In this document: in pieces, positions 26,911 to 36,936 of the stretch
Position numbering within the stretch: position 1 is the first letter of the stretch
Layout: each line of letters opens with the position of its first letter
Assembly: GCA_021813505.1 (NCBI GenBank)
Contig: JAKAKI010000080.1
Location: 1 to 61,063 of the forward strand
DNA length: 61,063 nucleotides
From: a bacterium
Lineage (GTDB): Bacteria; Zixibacteria; MSB-5A5; WJJR01
Direction: 5' to 3'
The notes under the pieces: generated by a model
What the model saw: the letters and a program-made list of their open reading frames with translations, nothing else
Databases searched by the model: none
Told to the model about the DNA's origin: nothing
Position numbers and translations under genes: made by a program

Positions 26911-28248
26911 TTATCGGCAGAGACACTCCAGGAGTGGCGCGATCTTGATCAATGACTCGTGATATTCCGCCAAAGGATCCGAGTCTGCCACGATCCCGCC
27001 ACCACCGTGCACACGAACGTGCCGGCCGACTTTCAGCGCCGTGCGAATCGCAATGGAAAAGTCCGCGTCGCCATTGGCGCCGATCCACCCGATCGCACCG
27101 CAATAAACACCACGCGGGACCGGTTCAAGCCCGCACAAGATCTCCATCGCACGGCGTTTCGGCGCACCGGTGATCGACCCGCCGGGGAACATCGCGCGCA
27201 TGATCTGGGGCCACTTCACCTCCGGAGCGACTTGTGCGGTGACGAGTGACTCCAGGTGCCAGATCGATGGGCAGGCCCGTGCCCGCCGCAACGCTTGCAC
27301 GGTGACCGATCCCGTTTGTGCCACTCGCCCCAGGTCGTTGCGCTCCAGATCGGTGATCATGAGCAACTCCGCCCGGTCTTTGTCGCTCGACATAAGGCGG
27401 CGCCGGTTTTCCCGATCCAGAGCACTGGTTCGCCCGCGTGCAATCGTCCCCTTGATGGGCCGCGTCTCGACCACCGAACCGCTCTTCTTCCAGAATCGCT
27501 CCGGTGAGTTGCTAATGATCTCGCATTCGGGGAAGTCCCAATCTGCGCTGTCGGCTGGTTTCCAATGGATCGGGGGAAATCGCAAATACGCCGCGAATGG
27601 CGCCGGATTCGATGCCGCCAGATCCTCGTAGATCTCGAGTCCGTCGCGGTTGGTTTGCAAATCGAACGCCTGCGTGTAATTTGCCTGATAAATGTCCCCG
27701 GCGCTGATGTGTTCTTTAATGCGTGTAATCGCTTCCACGTACGCCATGCGATCAATGATCGGCTTAACCCTGTCGGCGTGGGCCATCGTCAGCAGATCCT
27801 GTTCAGCGTAAACCGCTCTGCCTGTCGCTACGACCTCCGGATTGCGCGGACGCGCCACTGATCGAATGTTGTCGAACACCAGAAACTGCATCTCCGGAAT
27901 CGGGAATGCACCGGCGCGGAATTCGGGCTGTGATATTCCGACCCAGCGGTACCCCGTCTCGTACGAGATGTAGCCGATCGCGCCTGCATCGGGGTGTTGC
28001 CTCGATATGTTGTCCAGGAGTCGCTCGAGGCCTTCAAGCGGCTCCCCGGTTTCAATCCCACTGACCGATCCGTCGCGCCCCTCGCAAACCCAGCGATTCC
28101 CAACCGCGGCAAATCGCAGCAGACACGTCCCGGTAACGATGTCCGCGACCCCGAGGCCGTGCCTCGGCCAACGACTCTGCAGCAACGCACTGGCCCCGGA
28201 GAAGCCGGGTCGGACAAAATTCAATGCAAGGGCCTGATCTGGCGACAT
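26911..28248 (-). CDS. pabB: Aminodeoxychorismate synthase component I
   Basis: A 445-residue chorismate-utilizing enzyme. The catalytic segment reads PIKGTIARG; the Lys of PIKGT is the nucleophile that marks PabB, whereas anthranilate synthase has Ala there. Also present are ELLMITDLERNDLGRVA and the C-terminal PGGSITGAPKRRAMEI. With a glutaminase (PabA, not seen nearby) it aminates chorismate to aminodeoxychorismate, which the next gene would cleave. The ATG at 28248 has only a distant CAGGAG site. Confidence 0.93.
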   Translation of the reverse strand: MSPDQALALNFVRPGFSGASALLQSRWPRHGLGVADIVTGTCLLRFAAVGNRWVCEGRDGSVSGIETGEPLEGLERLLDNISRQHPDAGAIGYISYETGYRWVGISQPEFRAGAFPIPEMQFLVFDNIRSVARPRNPEVVATGRAVYAEQDLLTMAHADRVKPIIDRMAYVEAITRIKEHISAGDIYQANYTQAFDLQTNRDGLEIYEDLAASNPAPFAAYLRFPPIHWKPADSADWDFPECEIISNSPERFWKKSGSVVETRPIKGTIARGRTSALDRENRRRLMSSDKDRAELLMITDLERNDLGRVAQTGSVTVQALRRARACPSIWHLESLVTAQVAPEVKWPQIMRAMFPGGSITGAPKRRAMEILCGLEPVPRGVYCGAIGWIGANGDADFSIAIRTALKVGRHVRVHGGGGIVADSDPLAEYHESLIKIAPLLECLCR

Positions 28249-28500
28249 TGGACCGAAAACTCCTGATAATCCGTCCCCCGTTGCTTAAGGGACCGGCGGG
28301 GACCATACCCGGCGCCCCAGTCTACGCACAATTCGGAATCGAAAACGCCCCAAATTGATGCACTGGCCATGTTGAGCTCACGCAGAAGCTCCAATTGATG
28401 TCAATCCATGCTCGTTGGTAGGGTCGATGGCACTCATTTGTAACAAGTTGCGTAACAGCATCTTGTCTCTTTGGGTGGGGTCCCCAGGCACAAAATCCCA

Positions 28501-28528
28501 TTGAAATTGTTAGAATTCTCCGTAGAGT
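28501..28528 (+). promoter_or_regulatory. Possible promoter for the ECF sigma factor operon
   Basis: TTGAAA (28501-28506) and TAGAGT (28523-28528) are 16 bases apart in the 353-base divergent gap between pabB and the sigma gene (28249-28601). The match is moderate. Nothing else was recognised in that gap. Confidence 0.3.
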
Positions 28529-28601
28529 ACTCCGGAACGGAACGAGGGTTGCCGTGTATATTAGCAAGAACGTTGGCGATAAGGTCTCATTGGAGAACCC
28601 G

Positions 28602-29198
28602 ATGGATACCCAAAAAGCAGTCGACCATGCCCTGATGCGACGCGTCCAACAGGACGATTACGATGCCTTTGAAGAACTGGTGGGGCGCTACAAGTCCCGC
28701 CTCGTCAATCTCATCTACAGAATGCTCAATGATCAAAGTGAGGCCGAGGACTTGGTGCAGGAGACCTTCCTGCGTGTCTGGACTCACCGTCAGGACTACG
28801 ATTTCTCGTACTGTCTTTCGACTTGGATCTACACGATCGCGTTGAACCTGGCGAAGAACGAACTTCGCCGCTATCGCAAGTTTAAGTTCATCAACATGCT
28901 CGATCTGGCCAGCAAGGGTGTCGAACTGCCCGATCCGAAAATGGGGCCATCCGCGCTGGGTCATATGCTGCAACAGGCCATTTCCGGTTTGCCGGCCAAG
29001 TACAAGACGGCATTCTTGCTGCGTGACGTCGAGCAAATGTCCTACGAGGAAGTCGCCCAGATTCTGGGTGTCCCCCTCGGCACCGTCAAGTCGCGTGTGA
29101 ACCGCGCGCGGGCGGAACTGAAAGAACAACTCAAACCGAAACTGGAGCAATCCCGTGCGTTGTCGCAAGGCTCGTTGGTACCTGTCCGCTCGTTGTGA
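28602..29198 (+). CDS. ECF (RpoE-type) RNA polymerase sigma factor
   Basis: A 198-residue group-4 sigma factor. Region 2 reads DAFEELVGRYKSRLVNLIYR, SEAEDLVQETFLRVW and STWIYTIALNLAKNELRR; region 4 reads GLPAKYKTAFLLRDVEQMSY and GVPLGTVKSRVNRARAELKE. It should direct RNA polymerase to stress-type promoters. I use ATG 28602 behind TTGGAGA; an in-frame GTG at 28554 would add 16 residues. The gene overlaps by 44 bases the next gene, a predicted anti-sigma factor, so the pair is translationally linked. Confidence 0.93.
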   Translation: MDTQKAVDHALMRRVQQDDYDAFEELVGRYKSRLVNLIYRMLNDQSEAEDLVQETFLRVWTHRQDYDFSYCLSTWIYTIALNLAKNELRRYRKFKFINMLDLASKGVELPDPKMGPSALGHMLQQAISGLPAKYKTAFLLRDVEQMSYEEVAQILGVPLGTVKSRVNRARAELKEQLKPKLEQSRALSQGSLVPVRSL

Positions 29199-29808
29199 CG
29201 GTACCCTCTCCGAGCGCCAGCGCGGGCGCTTGGATGACCATCTCGCTTCGTGCCCCGAGTGCCGTCGGGAGGCGTTCTATTTTTCGGAGATCGCCGCGTC
29301 GGCCGGCCGGATGGAAACCATTTCGGTGCGTCCCGATTTCGATCTTCGTTTGCGGGCGGCGATTCACCGTGCCGAGACTGTGCCGTCCCGTACCCAATCC
29401 TGGTATCAACTGATGATCTCCCGGCCATGGCGCCCTCTCCTGGCGGCATGTTCGATGATTCTCGTGCTGGGGCTTTCGTATGGTGCCTATCGCGCCAGCA
29501 CCACAAGCACACCGAGCAACGGTTTGCAGGCGCAGGCACCGGCTGACCCCAAGGCAACTCTTGATTATTTCGGGACCCTCGTGTCCGGAACCCGTCCGGC
29601 TGGAATGCCTTCGGGTTGGCTAGTCGTGGATGGAAACTCGCCTGAATCCCGCCGTCTGCAAAGTCTCTATTTGAATGCCAGTCAGGGTCCGAACGATTAT
29701 GTGATTCAGACAGTTGGACTGGACGATTCCAATGCTGCCAAACCGGGGGCGAATTACGTTATGCCGGTTGTGCGCTCCGATGACATGGTGCGCAAAGTAA
29801 GTTATTGA
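29155..29808 (+). CDS. Zinc-finger anti-sigma factor (membrane-anchored)
   Basis: A 217-residue protein with an N-terminal anti-sigma zinc domain (HLASCPEC, the HX3CX2C motif), one membrane helix (LLAACSMILVLGLSYGAY, about residues 97-115) and a periplasmic C-terminal region of no known family. It would hold the upstream sigma factor inactive at the membrane until an envelope signal triggers release. The GTG start lies inside the sigma gene. The protease that would cut it is not identified; the HtrA-like protein encoded next lacks the catalytic residues. Confidence 0.88.
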   Translation: MRCRKARWYLSARCDGTLSERQRGRLDDHLASCPECRREAFYFSEIAASAGRMETISVRPDFDLRLRAAIHRAETVPSRTQSWYQLMISRPWRPLLAACSMILVLGLSYGAYRASTTSTPSNGLQAQAPADPKATLDYFGTLVSGTRPAGMPSGWLVVDGNSPESRRLQSLYLNASQGPNDYVIQTVGLDDSNAAKPGANYVMPVVRSDDMVRKVSY

Positions 29809-29832
29809 TCATAAATGGTTTGCGTGGTGATC

Positions 29833-29864
29833 TCGGCCGCTACCCCCAGCGGCCGATTTCATTT
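29833..29864 (+). terminator. Rho-independent terminator after the sigma/anti-sigma operon
   Basis: A perfect 9-bp stem TCGGCCGCT (29833-29841) / AGCGGCCGA (29848-29856) with a 6-base loop, followed by TTTCATTT. Confidence 0.75.
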
Positions 29865-29988
29865 GGGGTGTGTGCCACAGATTGCGCTTCCCCTGCTTAG
29901 GCCACTGCGGCACAATGATCTTGCTGGCGCCGATTACCTGAACCGGGGTACAATGCTTGGGGGAATGCCGAAGGAGGCGGATGCTTAA

Positions 29989-31368
29989 GTGAGAAACGGG
30001 TTGTCAGCAAACCAAAAGAACCGACCCCATCCGATCCGACGGGCTTTCGCGCTTGTTGCCGCATTCGCCACGCTTGCCGCATCGTCTGCACCCGTGAATG
30101 CCCAGACAGATTCGATTGGTCCTTTGAGCGTGCTCCAGATGTACGAGCGTGATCTGCGCGCGATCGTGAGCACGGTCGGACCGTCCATGGTCACCGTGCG
30201 CGGAACGCAGAGCGCCGAGCGCACCCGCATAACCCGTGGGGTACCCAACCCGTCGATGCTCGTTGGCTCCGGCATCGTGCTGGATTCAACCGGCATCATC
30301 CTCACTTGCAGCCGTGTTGTCGAGGGCTCAGACGATTTCTGGGTCGAAACCGCCGATGGCCGGCTGTTCCAAGCGGCCCTGCTCGGGTCGAGCGACGAAG
30401 TGGCCGTTCTCCAGATCAAGGTTCAGGGCCTCAGACCGCCGCGCTTCGGAGAGGCGGTGGAGCTCGGTGTCGGATCCTTTGTTGGAGCAATTGGAAATTC
30501 CTACGGCTACTCGGGCGGTGTCTCCTGGGGAGAGGTCAACGGCTTTCGCCCCGATGGCACAATCCAGCTCTCGTTGGGTGTGGCGCCCGGCAGCACCGGC
30601 GGAGCGCTGGTGAACAGCCGTGGCGAGGTTGTCGGCCTCATCAAAGCCAAGATTTCCGAGCCCTTCTATCTTGATCCTCTCCAATGCCCAGCAGGGAAGG
30701 AGGGGGGCAGCATCACGGTTCCCGGCCGCCGCCTGGAACTGCCAACATCGTCTGTCTCATTGGCGGTGCCGATTCAGGCCGCACTGAGAGCCGCGGAACG
30801 CGTGATTGCAACCGGAGCCGTCCCCCGCGCCTACGTTGGCGTTTACGTTGAGGACCTGACCGGCTGGTACGTCACACACTTCAAGACCAGCGAAGGTGTG
30901 CTGGTCTCGGATGTGGTCGACAAGACTCCGGCACAGAAGTCGGGAATGCTCGATGGCGATGTCATTACGGCGGTCGACCGCGAGCAAATCCGGTCGGTGC
31001 GTCACTTCCGCCAAGTCGTTAGTCAGGCACGGCCGGGCCAGCGCATGCTGTTTGATCTCATCCGGGGGGGCGTCCCGCTCAAAATGGTGATCGAACTAGG
31101 ACGTGCCGACGCACCAAACTTGAGTGCCGTTACCAACGAGGCGTCACCACGCCTGACCAGTTCGCCAGCCGAGCAGCCCCGTTCGGGAGGCAGCGGGACA
31201 CCGTTTATCCCTTCGGCTGACGCGGCCAGCCAGCCTCGGTCTGCCGATCCTGCCACGGTCTCCGGTCTCCAGGCGGCGGACTTCGACCGCCGTCTGCAAG
31301 AGCTGCAACGCGTGGCCGACTCGCTAAGGCAGGAACTCTCCCGGCTGCGCGGCAACACTCCTCGGTAA
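29989..31368 (+). CDS. HtrA/DegP-like protein with PDZ domain and substituted catalytic triad
   Basis: A 459-residue exported protein with the trypsin-like HtrA fold, one PDZ domain (about residues 282-370: GVLVSDVVDKTPAQKSGMLD) and a C-terminal coiled coil (DRRLQELQRVADSLRQELS). All three catalytic positions appear changed. The usual TNxHVV is TCSRVV (His to Arg, about residue 108), DIAxLxI is EVAVLQI (Asp to Glu) and GNSGGxL is GSTGGAL (Ser to Thr, about residue 204). It is therefore probably a non-proteolytic chaperone or sensor. GTG start with AAGGAGG at long spacing (11 bases). It lies between the sigma/anti-sigma terminator and tamB. Confidence 0.85.
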   Translation: MRNGLSANQKNRPHPIRRAFALVAAFATLAASSAPVNAQTDSIGPLSVLQMYERDLRAIVSTVGPSMVTVRGTQSAERTRITRGVPNPSMLVGSGIVLDSTGIILTCSRVVEGSDDFWVETADGRLFQAALLGSSDEVAVLQIKVQGLRPPRFGEAVELGVGSFVGAIGNSYGYSGGVSWGEVNGFRPDGTIQLSLGVAPGSTGGALVNSRGEVVGLIKAKISEPFYLDPLQCPAGKEGGSITVPGRRLELPTSSVSLAVPIQAALRAAERVIATGAVPRAYVGVYVEDLTGWYVTHFKTSEGVLVSDVVDKTPAQKSGMLDGDVITAVDREQIRSVRHFRQVVSQARPGQRMLFDLIRGGVPLKMVIELGRADAPNLSAVTNEASPRLTSSPAEQPRSGGSGTPFIPSADAASQPRSADPATVSGLQAADFDRRLQELQRVADSLRQELSRLRGNTPR

Positions 31369-31477
31369 GGCAGTTCCTGGCCCGATCTGTTTGGCGGCTT
31401 GCACTGCCGCCCGGCACTTGGTATTCTGGTTTGGCCGGGGGAGGCCCGGCTTCTGTCCTGCAAAGTGGATTTCATTC

Positions 31478-34400
31478 GTGCGCAAGAGATTCAAAATCCC
31501 GCTTTTGTCCCTCGCGTTTCTGATTCTGGTAATCGCGGGTTCGGTCATCTGGGTCTTGCGCTCCGGCTGGCTTCAGCGCCGGGTGATGGCCTATGTCAAT
31601 CAGGCGCTGGCTGTCAAGACCACGCTCGCCGTCGACATCGGCGAACTCGGCGGCAATCCCTTCTCCGGCGTTGTGGCCGACGATATTGTGATTCGGACCA
31701 CCGGACGCCTGCCGGACACGCTTGCGACCATCAAGCACTTTTCGGTTCAATATAGCATTTCCGACCTCTGGAAGCGGCACTGGATCGTCGAGAACATGCT
31801 GATCGACTCACTCCGTATTTACCTCCCGGGCGATTCCATCGCCAAGGCGATTCGATCGCTCGTTCGCGCGGCCGAGACGGACAAGTCGTCTCACCCAACT
31901 CTTTTTGACTTTCGACTGAATTCACTGATCCTCAACGGTGGGACGATTCTGCGCGACCACGACCCGATTCCCCTTGCTGATTCGATTCATCTGCAGCTTT
32001 CCGCGTACCGCGCCGGTGAAAGGCTCGATGCCCGTGTCGATCAGATCAGGGCCTCACTGCCGGACATTGGCCCAATCCTGATCTCGGGACTTTTGACGAG
32101 TGTCGGGGACGCCTGGACCGTTGACTCCGCATCGGTGGCCACCACGCGGTCCAATGTGTCCGGAAGTGGCGGGCCGACGGGATGGATTGTCCAGACCAAC
32201 CCCATCGACCTTGCGGACATTAATCCGTACATCAATGGACGGCTCACAGGCCAGCTCGACTACCACGGCTCAATCAGACTGCCGGACTCCAAATCGGGCG
32301 CAACGGCCATCGGAACCGTCTCGGGCACCTTCGAGGGATACAATCTCGACGATGTCATGCTCCGCCTCACGATGAGCGGATCACGTTTCACCATCGATAC
32401 GCTGGATGGCGCCATCAACGGTATCAACTGGCATGGCGCAGCCAAAGTTGACTTGGGACCATCGCCGCCAAAGTTTGAGTACACCGGCACCGTCGAGCAT
32501 TTCGATTTGAACAAGTTCGCCCCCGAGACTCTCCCCAGCGATCTTTCCGGCACAGTGCGGATGACAGGGGAGGGGCTCAGCAATGCCACACTCGCGATGG
32601 ACCTGACCGTGGCGCTCCATGCCGGGCACATCAATCATTTCGCCTTCGACACCGCCGCCGGCCTGCTCCACGTCACTCCGCGCAATGCTGTGATCGCGCA
32701 GGACTTCTATATGGCACGGGGCGCATCGCGCGTGATCGGCGGGGGCGGGATCAATTACAGCGATTCGCTCGACTTGCTGCTCAATGTCTGGTGTGACGAT
32801 CTGCGTCCCTGGGACTCGCTGGTATTCGTGGATTCGCTCGCGGGGCGCACCGAAGGATACATCTACCTTTCCGGATTGACCGCCGACCCGGACGTCGCGG
32901 GACGCCTGACGTCCGATTCCCTTCGCCTATTCGACCTGCGGACTCGCCAGCTCACCGCCAGTTTCTTTGTCCCGCACTTCAAATCCCATCCGACCGGAAC
33001 CGTGCAGGCGCGCTTTGGCAATTCCAACGCATGGGGATGGGAGGTCGATTCGATCATGGTCAAGGCGGCCCTGGAAGGGCACATGATCACGTTCGATTCG
33101 CTCGCGTGGAACTCCGCGCAAGCGGTCATCAATGGGCGGGGACGTCTCGACTGGTCAGCCGACACGATCCCGATCTGGCTGTATCCGGTCACGGCGCACA
33201 TTCAGGACCAGACGCTGAGCGCGAACGATACTGTCGCCGTCGTCGCCGACTCGCTGGGTTTTAACTTCTCGAATCTCTCCGTCAAGAGTGAGTGGGGCAC
33301 TCTTCAGGCTTACGGACACATTAACTACGATCAGACGCTCAACATGGTTCTGGAAGTCGAAGGTGTGCCGGTGGCCGATATCTGGAAGCGATTCTATCCG
33401 AAATTCGACTTGGAGGGGCAGCTCGCCTGTCTTGGACGAGTGCGGGGCAGTATGGCGGCGCCCAAGTTCGATCTCGATGGTCACATCACCGGTCTCAGCT
33501 ACCAGGGCGACCGGCTGGGCGATCTCGCGGGTTCGCTGTCATACGAAGACGGCCAACTGAGCACCGACCAGCTCGAACTGACTCATTCCGCCTACCGGGT
33601 CCAGGTGGCCGGCAGTCTCCCAATGGAATTGCGGTTCGACAAACCGGCTGCACATATACTCGATCAGCCGTTGTCCGGGCGCTTGACCGCCACAGGGAGT
33701 TCACTGGACATCGTCTCACGATACCTGCCGGAAACCATCGAATCGGTCCGTGGCCAGTTCTCGATCTCCGCCATCCTGAGTGGAACACCGCGTGTCCCGC
33801 TGATTCGGGGAGAAGCTTTCCTGCGGGGTGCCACCATCAAAGCCGTGGAAATCGCGAATCCCATTGAAGATGTGCAAGTCGATCTGTCCCTGCGCCAGGA
33901 TACGATTGAAGTCACGCGCGGTGTCGCCACGATGCGCGACAAGAATCGCCGTGGGCAGATTCAAATCACTGGTTACATCCGCCTGCTCGCCTACAATCTG
34001 TTCGACTACAATCTCAAACTGACCGGGAGAAATGTCCCGGCGCGTTTCGAATTCCAGGACTTCTACGTCGAAACCGACTGCGACTTGACGGTTACCGGAA
34101 TCAATCCTCCGACCGTTCGCGGACATTTCGCGCCGAAGCGCATCGAAGATCGCGAGCCATTCTCCGGCGAACAGATGGAAGCGGTCAGCGACACCTCCCT
34201 GTGGAATTGGGATATGACCGTCGATGTGCCGGGAAACTACTGGCTGCACAACGATCAGATAGATGCCGAACTTTCGGCCGACTTGCGCGTGATGCGGGAC
34301 CGTGGCCGCCCCGTGTACCTTGGCACCGCCGAGTTCATTCGCGGCAAGGTATATCTCTACGACAAAGTGGGAACCATCACGCGTGGCGTGCTGACATTCG

Positions 34401-34951
34401 ACAACCCGAACGTTCCCGATCCCACTCTGGATATCGCCGTCACATTCCGGATCAACCAGCCAAGGCTCGAGCAGGCATCGGCCGGCAGAGGACGCGATGT
34501 CATCGACTTGAACTTGACCGTGTCCGGCAAGGCATCAGAACCGCTCATCCAGCCCCAGCCGCCCTACAACCAGCAGGATGTCGTCTCGCTCATGGTCGCC
34601 AACACGACCTACGGCAGTGGCGACACAACGACCGCCCGGGATCCCTGGGCGGATCGCCTGCGTTTTGCAGCCACCAATGTTCTGTTTTCCGAAGTCCAGC
34701 GGCTTGCTGCTCGCAAGCTTGGTATCGAGATTGTTGAGATTTCGTCCAGCGCCGATCCCAAGATGACTCAGGTGCTCGTGGGCCACTCTTTCTCGCCGCA
34801 TCTCTACCTCTATGGCAGCAGTCCACTCGATGTTGGTGCCGGCCAGGAAGTCGGCTTCGAATACCGGTTTAGCCGTCACATCTACCTCGACGGCAGCCGC
34901 GACAAAGACAACCTCTATCGCCTCAACGTGCACTTCAATTGGGACTATTGA
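31478..34951 (+). CDS. tamB: AsmA-like / TamB translocation and assembly module protein
   Basis: A 1157-residue protein with an N-terminal inner-membrane anchor (LSLAFLILVIAGSVIWVL) and a very long periplasmic beta-rich body of AsmA/DUF490 repeats. The C-terminal TamB domain includes FIRGKVYLYDKVGTITRGVL, LDIAVTFRIN, GKASEPLIQPQPPYNQQDVV and GSSPLDVGAGQEVGFEYRF. Such proteins bridge the envelope and move phospholipids or outer-membrane proteins. GTG 31478 is chosen to place the anchor at the N-terminus; the frame is open upstream to 31391. The stop overlaps the start of the Omp85 gene that follows. Confidence 0.88.
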   Translation: MRKRFKIPLLSLAFLILVIAGSVIWVLRSGWLQRRVMAYVNQALAVKTTLAVDIGELGGNPFSGVVADDIVIRTTGRLPDTLATIKHFSVQYSISDLWKRHWIVENMLIDSLRIYLPGDSIAKAIRSLVRAAETDKSSHPTLFDFRLNSLILNGGTILRDHDPIPLADSIHLQLSAYRAGERLDARVDQIRASLPDIGPILISGLLTSVGDAWTVDSASVATTRSNVSGSGGPTGWIVQTNPIDLADINPYINGRLTGQLDYHGSIRLPDSKSGATAIGTVSGTFEGYNLDDVMLRLTMSGSRFTIDTLDGAINGINWHGAAKVDLGPSPPKFEYTGTVEHFDLNKFAPETLPSDLSGTVRMTGEGLSNATLAMDLTVALHAGHINHFAFDTAAGLLHVTPRNAVIAQDFYMARGASRVIGGGGINYSDSLDLLLNVWCDDLRPWDSLVFVDSLAGRTEGYIYLSGLTADPDVAGRLTSDSLRLFDLRTRQLTASFFVPHFKSHPTGTVQARFGNSNAWGWEVDSIMVKAALEGHMITFDSLAWNSAQAVINGRGRLDWSADTIPIWLYPVTAHIQDQTLSANDTVAVVADSLGFNFSNLSVKSEWGTLQAYGHINYDQTLNMVLEVEGVPVADIWKRFYPKFDLEGQLACLGRVRGSMAAPKFDLDGHITGLSYQGDRLGDLAGSLSYEDGQLSTDQLELTHSAYRVQVAGSLPMELRFDKPAAHILDQPLSGRLTATGSSLDIVSRYLPETIESVRGQFSISAILSGTPRVPLIRGEAFLRGATIKAVEIANPIEDVQVDLSLRQDTIEVTRGVATMRDKNRRGQIQITGYIRLLAYNLFDYNLKLTGRNVPARFEFQDFYVETDCDLTVTGINPPTVRGHFAPKRIEDREPFSGEQMEAVSDTSLWNWDMTVDVPGNYWLHNDQIDAELSADLRVMRDRGRPVYLGTAEFIRGKVYLYDKVGTITRGVLTFDNPNVPDPTLDIAVTFRINQPRLEQASAGRGRDVIDLNLTVSGKASEPLIQPQPPYNQQDVVSLMVANTTYGSGDTTTARDPWADRLRFAATNVLFSEVQRLAARKLGIEIVEISSSADPKMTQVLVGHSFSPHLYLYGSSPLDVGAGQEVGFEYRFSRHIYLDGSRDKDNLYRLNVHFNWDY

Positions 34952-36852
34952 GACGCTCATACCCGATGAGTGCCGTCCTCGCGGTGCTGATACTTCTGGC
35001 CACGGCACCGGCGTGGGCACAGACGCAGGATACCTCCGCGGTCTGGCTGTCTCAGTGGGTGCGCAAGCGGCCCGTCTTGTCGCGCATTGAGTTTGGCGGC
35101 AACAAAGCGATCAAAACCAAGGACCTCCGCGCCGTGATGCAGGTGACGCCGGCCGGTTTCTGGTCGCGTCTGCGCCTGAAGGCCCAGCCGCTCCTGCACC
35201 CCACAATGCTGGGGCGGGAAGAGACGAATGTCCAGCGCGAGTACCGGCGGTTGGGATATTGGGATGCCGAAGTCACTGTCACGGCCCGTCCGTATCGCGA
35301 CGACGAGCACGCCGTGATGCGTGTGTCGGTCGAAGAGGGGATGCGCTCATTCTGGGGGGGGATGGTCATTGAAGGCACGCCTCCCGAGTTGGCGGCGCGT
35401 CTTCATCGTTATTCCGACGAGCTGGTACGGGGAAAGCCGGCCGACTCCCTGCTGCTGGCTCTCGTCGTTGTGCAAATGCAGGCCGAGTGCGGTGACAGAG
35501 GGCGTCCGCTGGCACACATTGCCGCGGCGGTCACGCATCGCGCCGACTCCATTGACGTGGTATTCACACTGGAATCCGGCTCGGAAATCAGCATCGGCAA
35601 GGTCGGCATCGAGGGACTGAAGCGCACACGTTTGGATGTTGTAATGCGCGAATTGCGCTTCAAGCCGGGCGAACTCTTCTCTCGTACCCGCCTGATCGAG
35701 AAGCAACAGGACTTGTACAGCACCGGGCTCTTCACTCTGGTTCGAATTTCCCCGGAGTACACCGACACCAATTCCGGCGCCGCCTCGCGGGTTGCCGACC
35801 TGAACGTGCGGCTCGTCGAACGCCCGCCGTCGTACATCGGTTTCCACACCGGAGCCGGCCAGGACCCTGACCGCGACCTGACGCTCGATTACGCGGTCGA
35901 GTGGGGCTCGCGCAACTGGCTTGGCACCGGACGGCAATGGGCGCTCACCGCGCAGTCCGGCTTCGTGGTCATCACTGAATGGCGCGTTTTGCACCATCGT
36001 TTCAGCGGCCGTTACACCGAGCCATGGATATTCGGACTCAGGCTGCCGGCCACGCTGACACTGGCGTACGAACCGGGTGTGCGATCGCCCACGCAGAACT
36101 ACCGCATCGAAAAAATGTCGGGCGAGCTGAACGTCACGCGCCGCTTCCGGAAATACAACCGGATCTGGTCTGCCCTCGTGTATGAGCGCGTGAACATCTA
36201 CGGCATCCCGCTCGACCAACAGGCCTCCCTGCTTGATGAAGCGGGGATCACAATCAAGCGGCGCTGGACACTGGCTCTCGAACGGGATACACGCCCCAAT
36301 CTATTCCTGCCTTCGGCTGGGGCGCGAACCCGAATCGATTTCGATTACGTCGGCGGCCTGCTGGGCGGCGCCGTCGATTTCTATAAACTCGATCTATCCT
36401 GGGCGCGCTACCAGATCATCAGTTCGCCAACCATTCTGGCCACCCGCCTGCGTGCGGGCTGGGCGGGACTGCATTCGGGAGGAAAGAGCATTCCGACTGT
36501 CGACCGATTCTACTTCGGCGGAGCCAATACCATTCGGGGATATTCGGAAAACACCGTGGGTCCCGTTGACACGCTGGGCAATCCCACTGGCGGCCGCGTG
36601 ATTGCGCTGGCGAACTTCGAGTTGCGAACGCCGATGACCGGCAAACTCTGGTTCACTTTGTTTGGGGACGGCGGCAACAACTGGGCCACGTTCAATGATG
36701 TGAGGTTGAGGGACATGCTGATTTCGCTGGGTGTCGGCCTGCAATACGTGGCGCCGGTCGGGCCGATCCGCCTCGATTACGCCCGTCGCGTCCTGCACCC
36801 CGGCTATCCCCGCTCCGACCGGGTACATCTGTCGATCCTATTCGCCTTCTAA
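34948..36852 (+). CDS. tamA: Omp85-superfamily outer-membrane protein (TamA/BamA-like)
   Basis: A 634-residue protein: signal peptide (AVLAVLILLATAPAWA), POTRA-type domains (RIEFGGNKAIKTKDLRAVMQ, KVGIEGLKRTRLDVVMREL), then a 16-stranded-barrel region with the Omp85 lid segment DRFYFGGANTIRGYSENTVG and a final strand ending RVHLSILFAF. TamA and BamA cannot be told apart with certainty, but its placement directly after tamB favours TamA. I take TTG 34948, whose last two bases and the next A form the tamB stop; ATG 34966 is an alternative. Confidence 0.85.
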   Translation: MRRSYPMSAVLAVLILLATAPAWAQTQDTSAVWLSQWVRKRPVLSRIEFGGNKAIKTKDLRAVMQVTPAGFWSRLRLKAQPLLHPTMLGREETNVQREYRRLGYWDAEVTVTARPYRDDEHAVMRVSVEEGMRSFWGGMVIEGTPPELAARLHRYSDELVRGKPADSLLLALVVVQMQAECGDRGRPLAHIAAAVTHRADSIDVVFTLESGSEISIGKVGIEGLKRTRLDVVMRELRFKPGELFSRTRLIEKQQDLYSTGLFTLVRISPEYTDTNSGAASRVADLNVRLVERPPSYIGFHTGAGQDPDRDLTLDYAVEWGSRNWLGTGRQWALTAQSGFVVITEWRVLHHRFSGRYTEPWIFGLRLPATLTLAYEPGVRSPTQNYRIEKMSGELNVTRRFRKYNRIWSALVYERVNIYGIPLDQQASLLDEAGITIKRRWTLALERDTRPNLFLPSAGARTRIDFDYVGGLLGGAVDFYKLDLSWARYQIISSPTILATRLRAGWAGLHSGGKSIPTVDRFYFGGANTIRGYSENTVGPVDTLGNPTGGRVIALANFELRTPMTGKLWFTLFGDGGNNWATFNDVRLRDMLISLGVGLQYVAPVGPIRLDYARRVLHPGYPRSDRVHLSILFAF

Positions 36853-36936
36853 TTCAGTTGATTGCTCCGCCAACCATCCATCATCGGGCCACGTAAACGA
36901 GTGTGATCTTGTCATACTGGGAGAGCAGCCAGACAT

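Noticed and set aside
35347-36219. 290-codon minus-strand open frame
   Set aside because: Antisense to the Omp85 gene.
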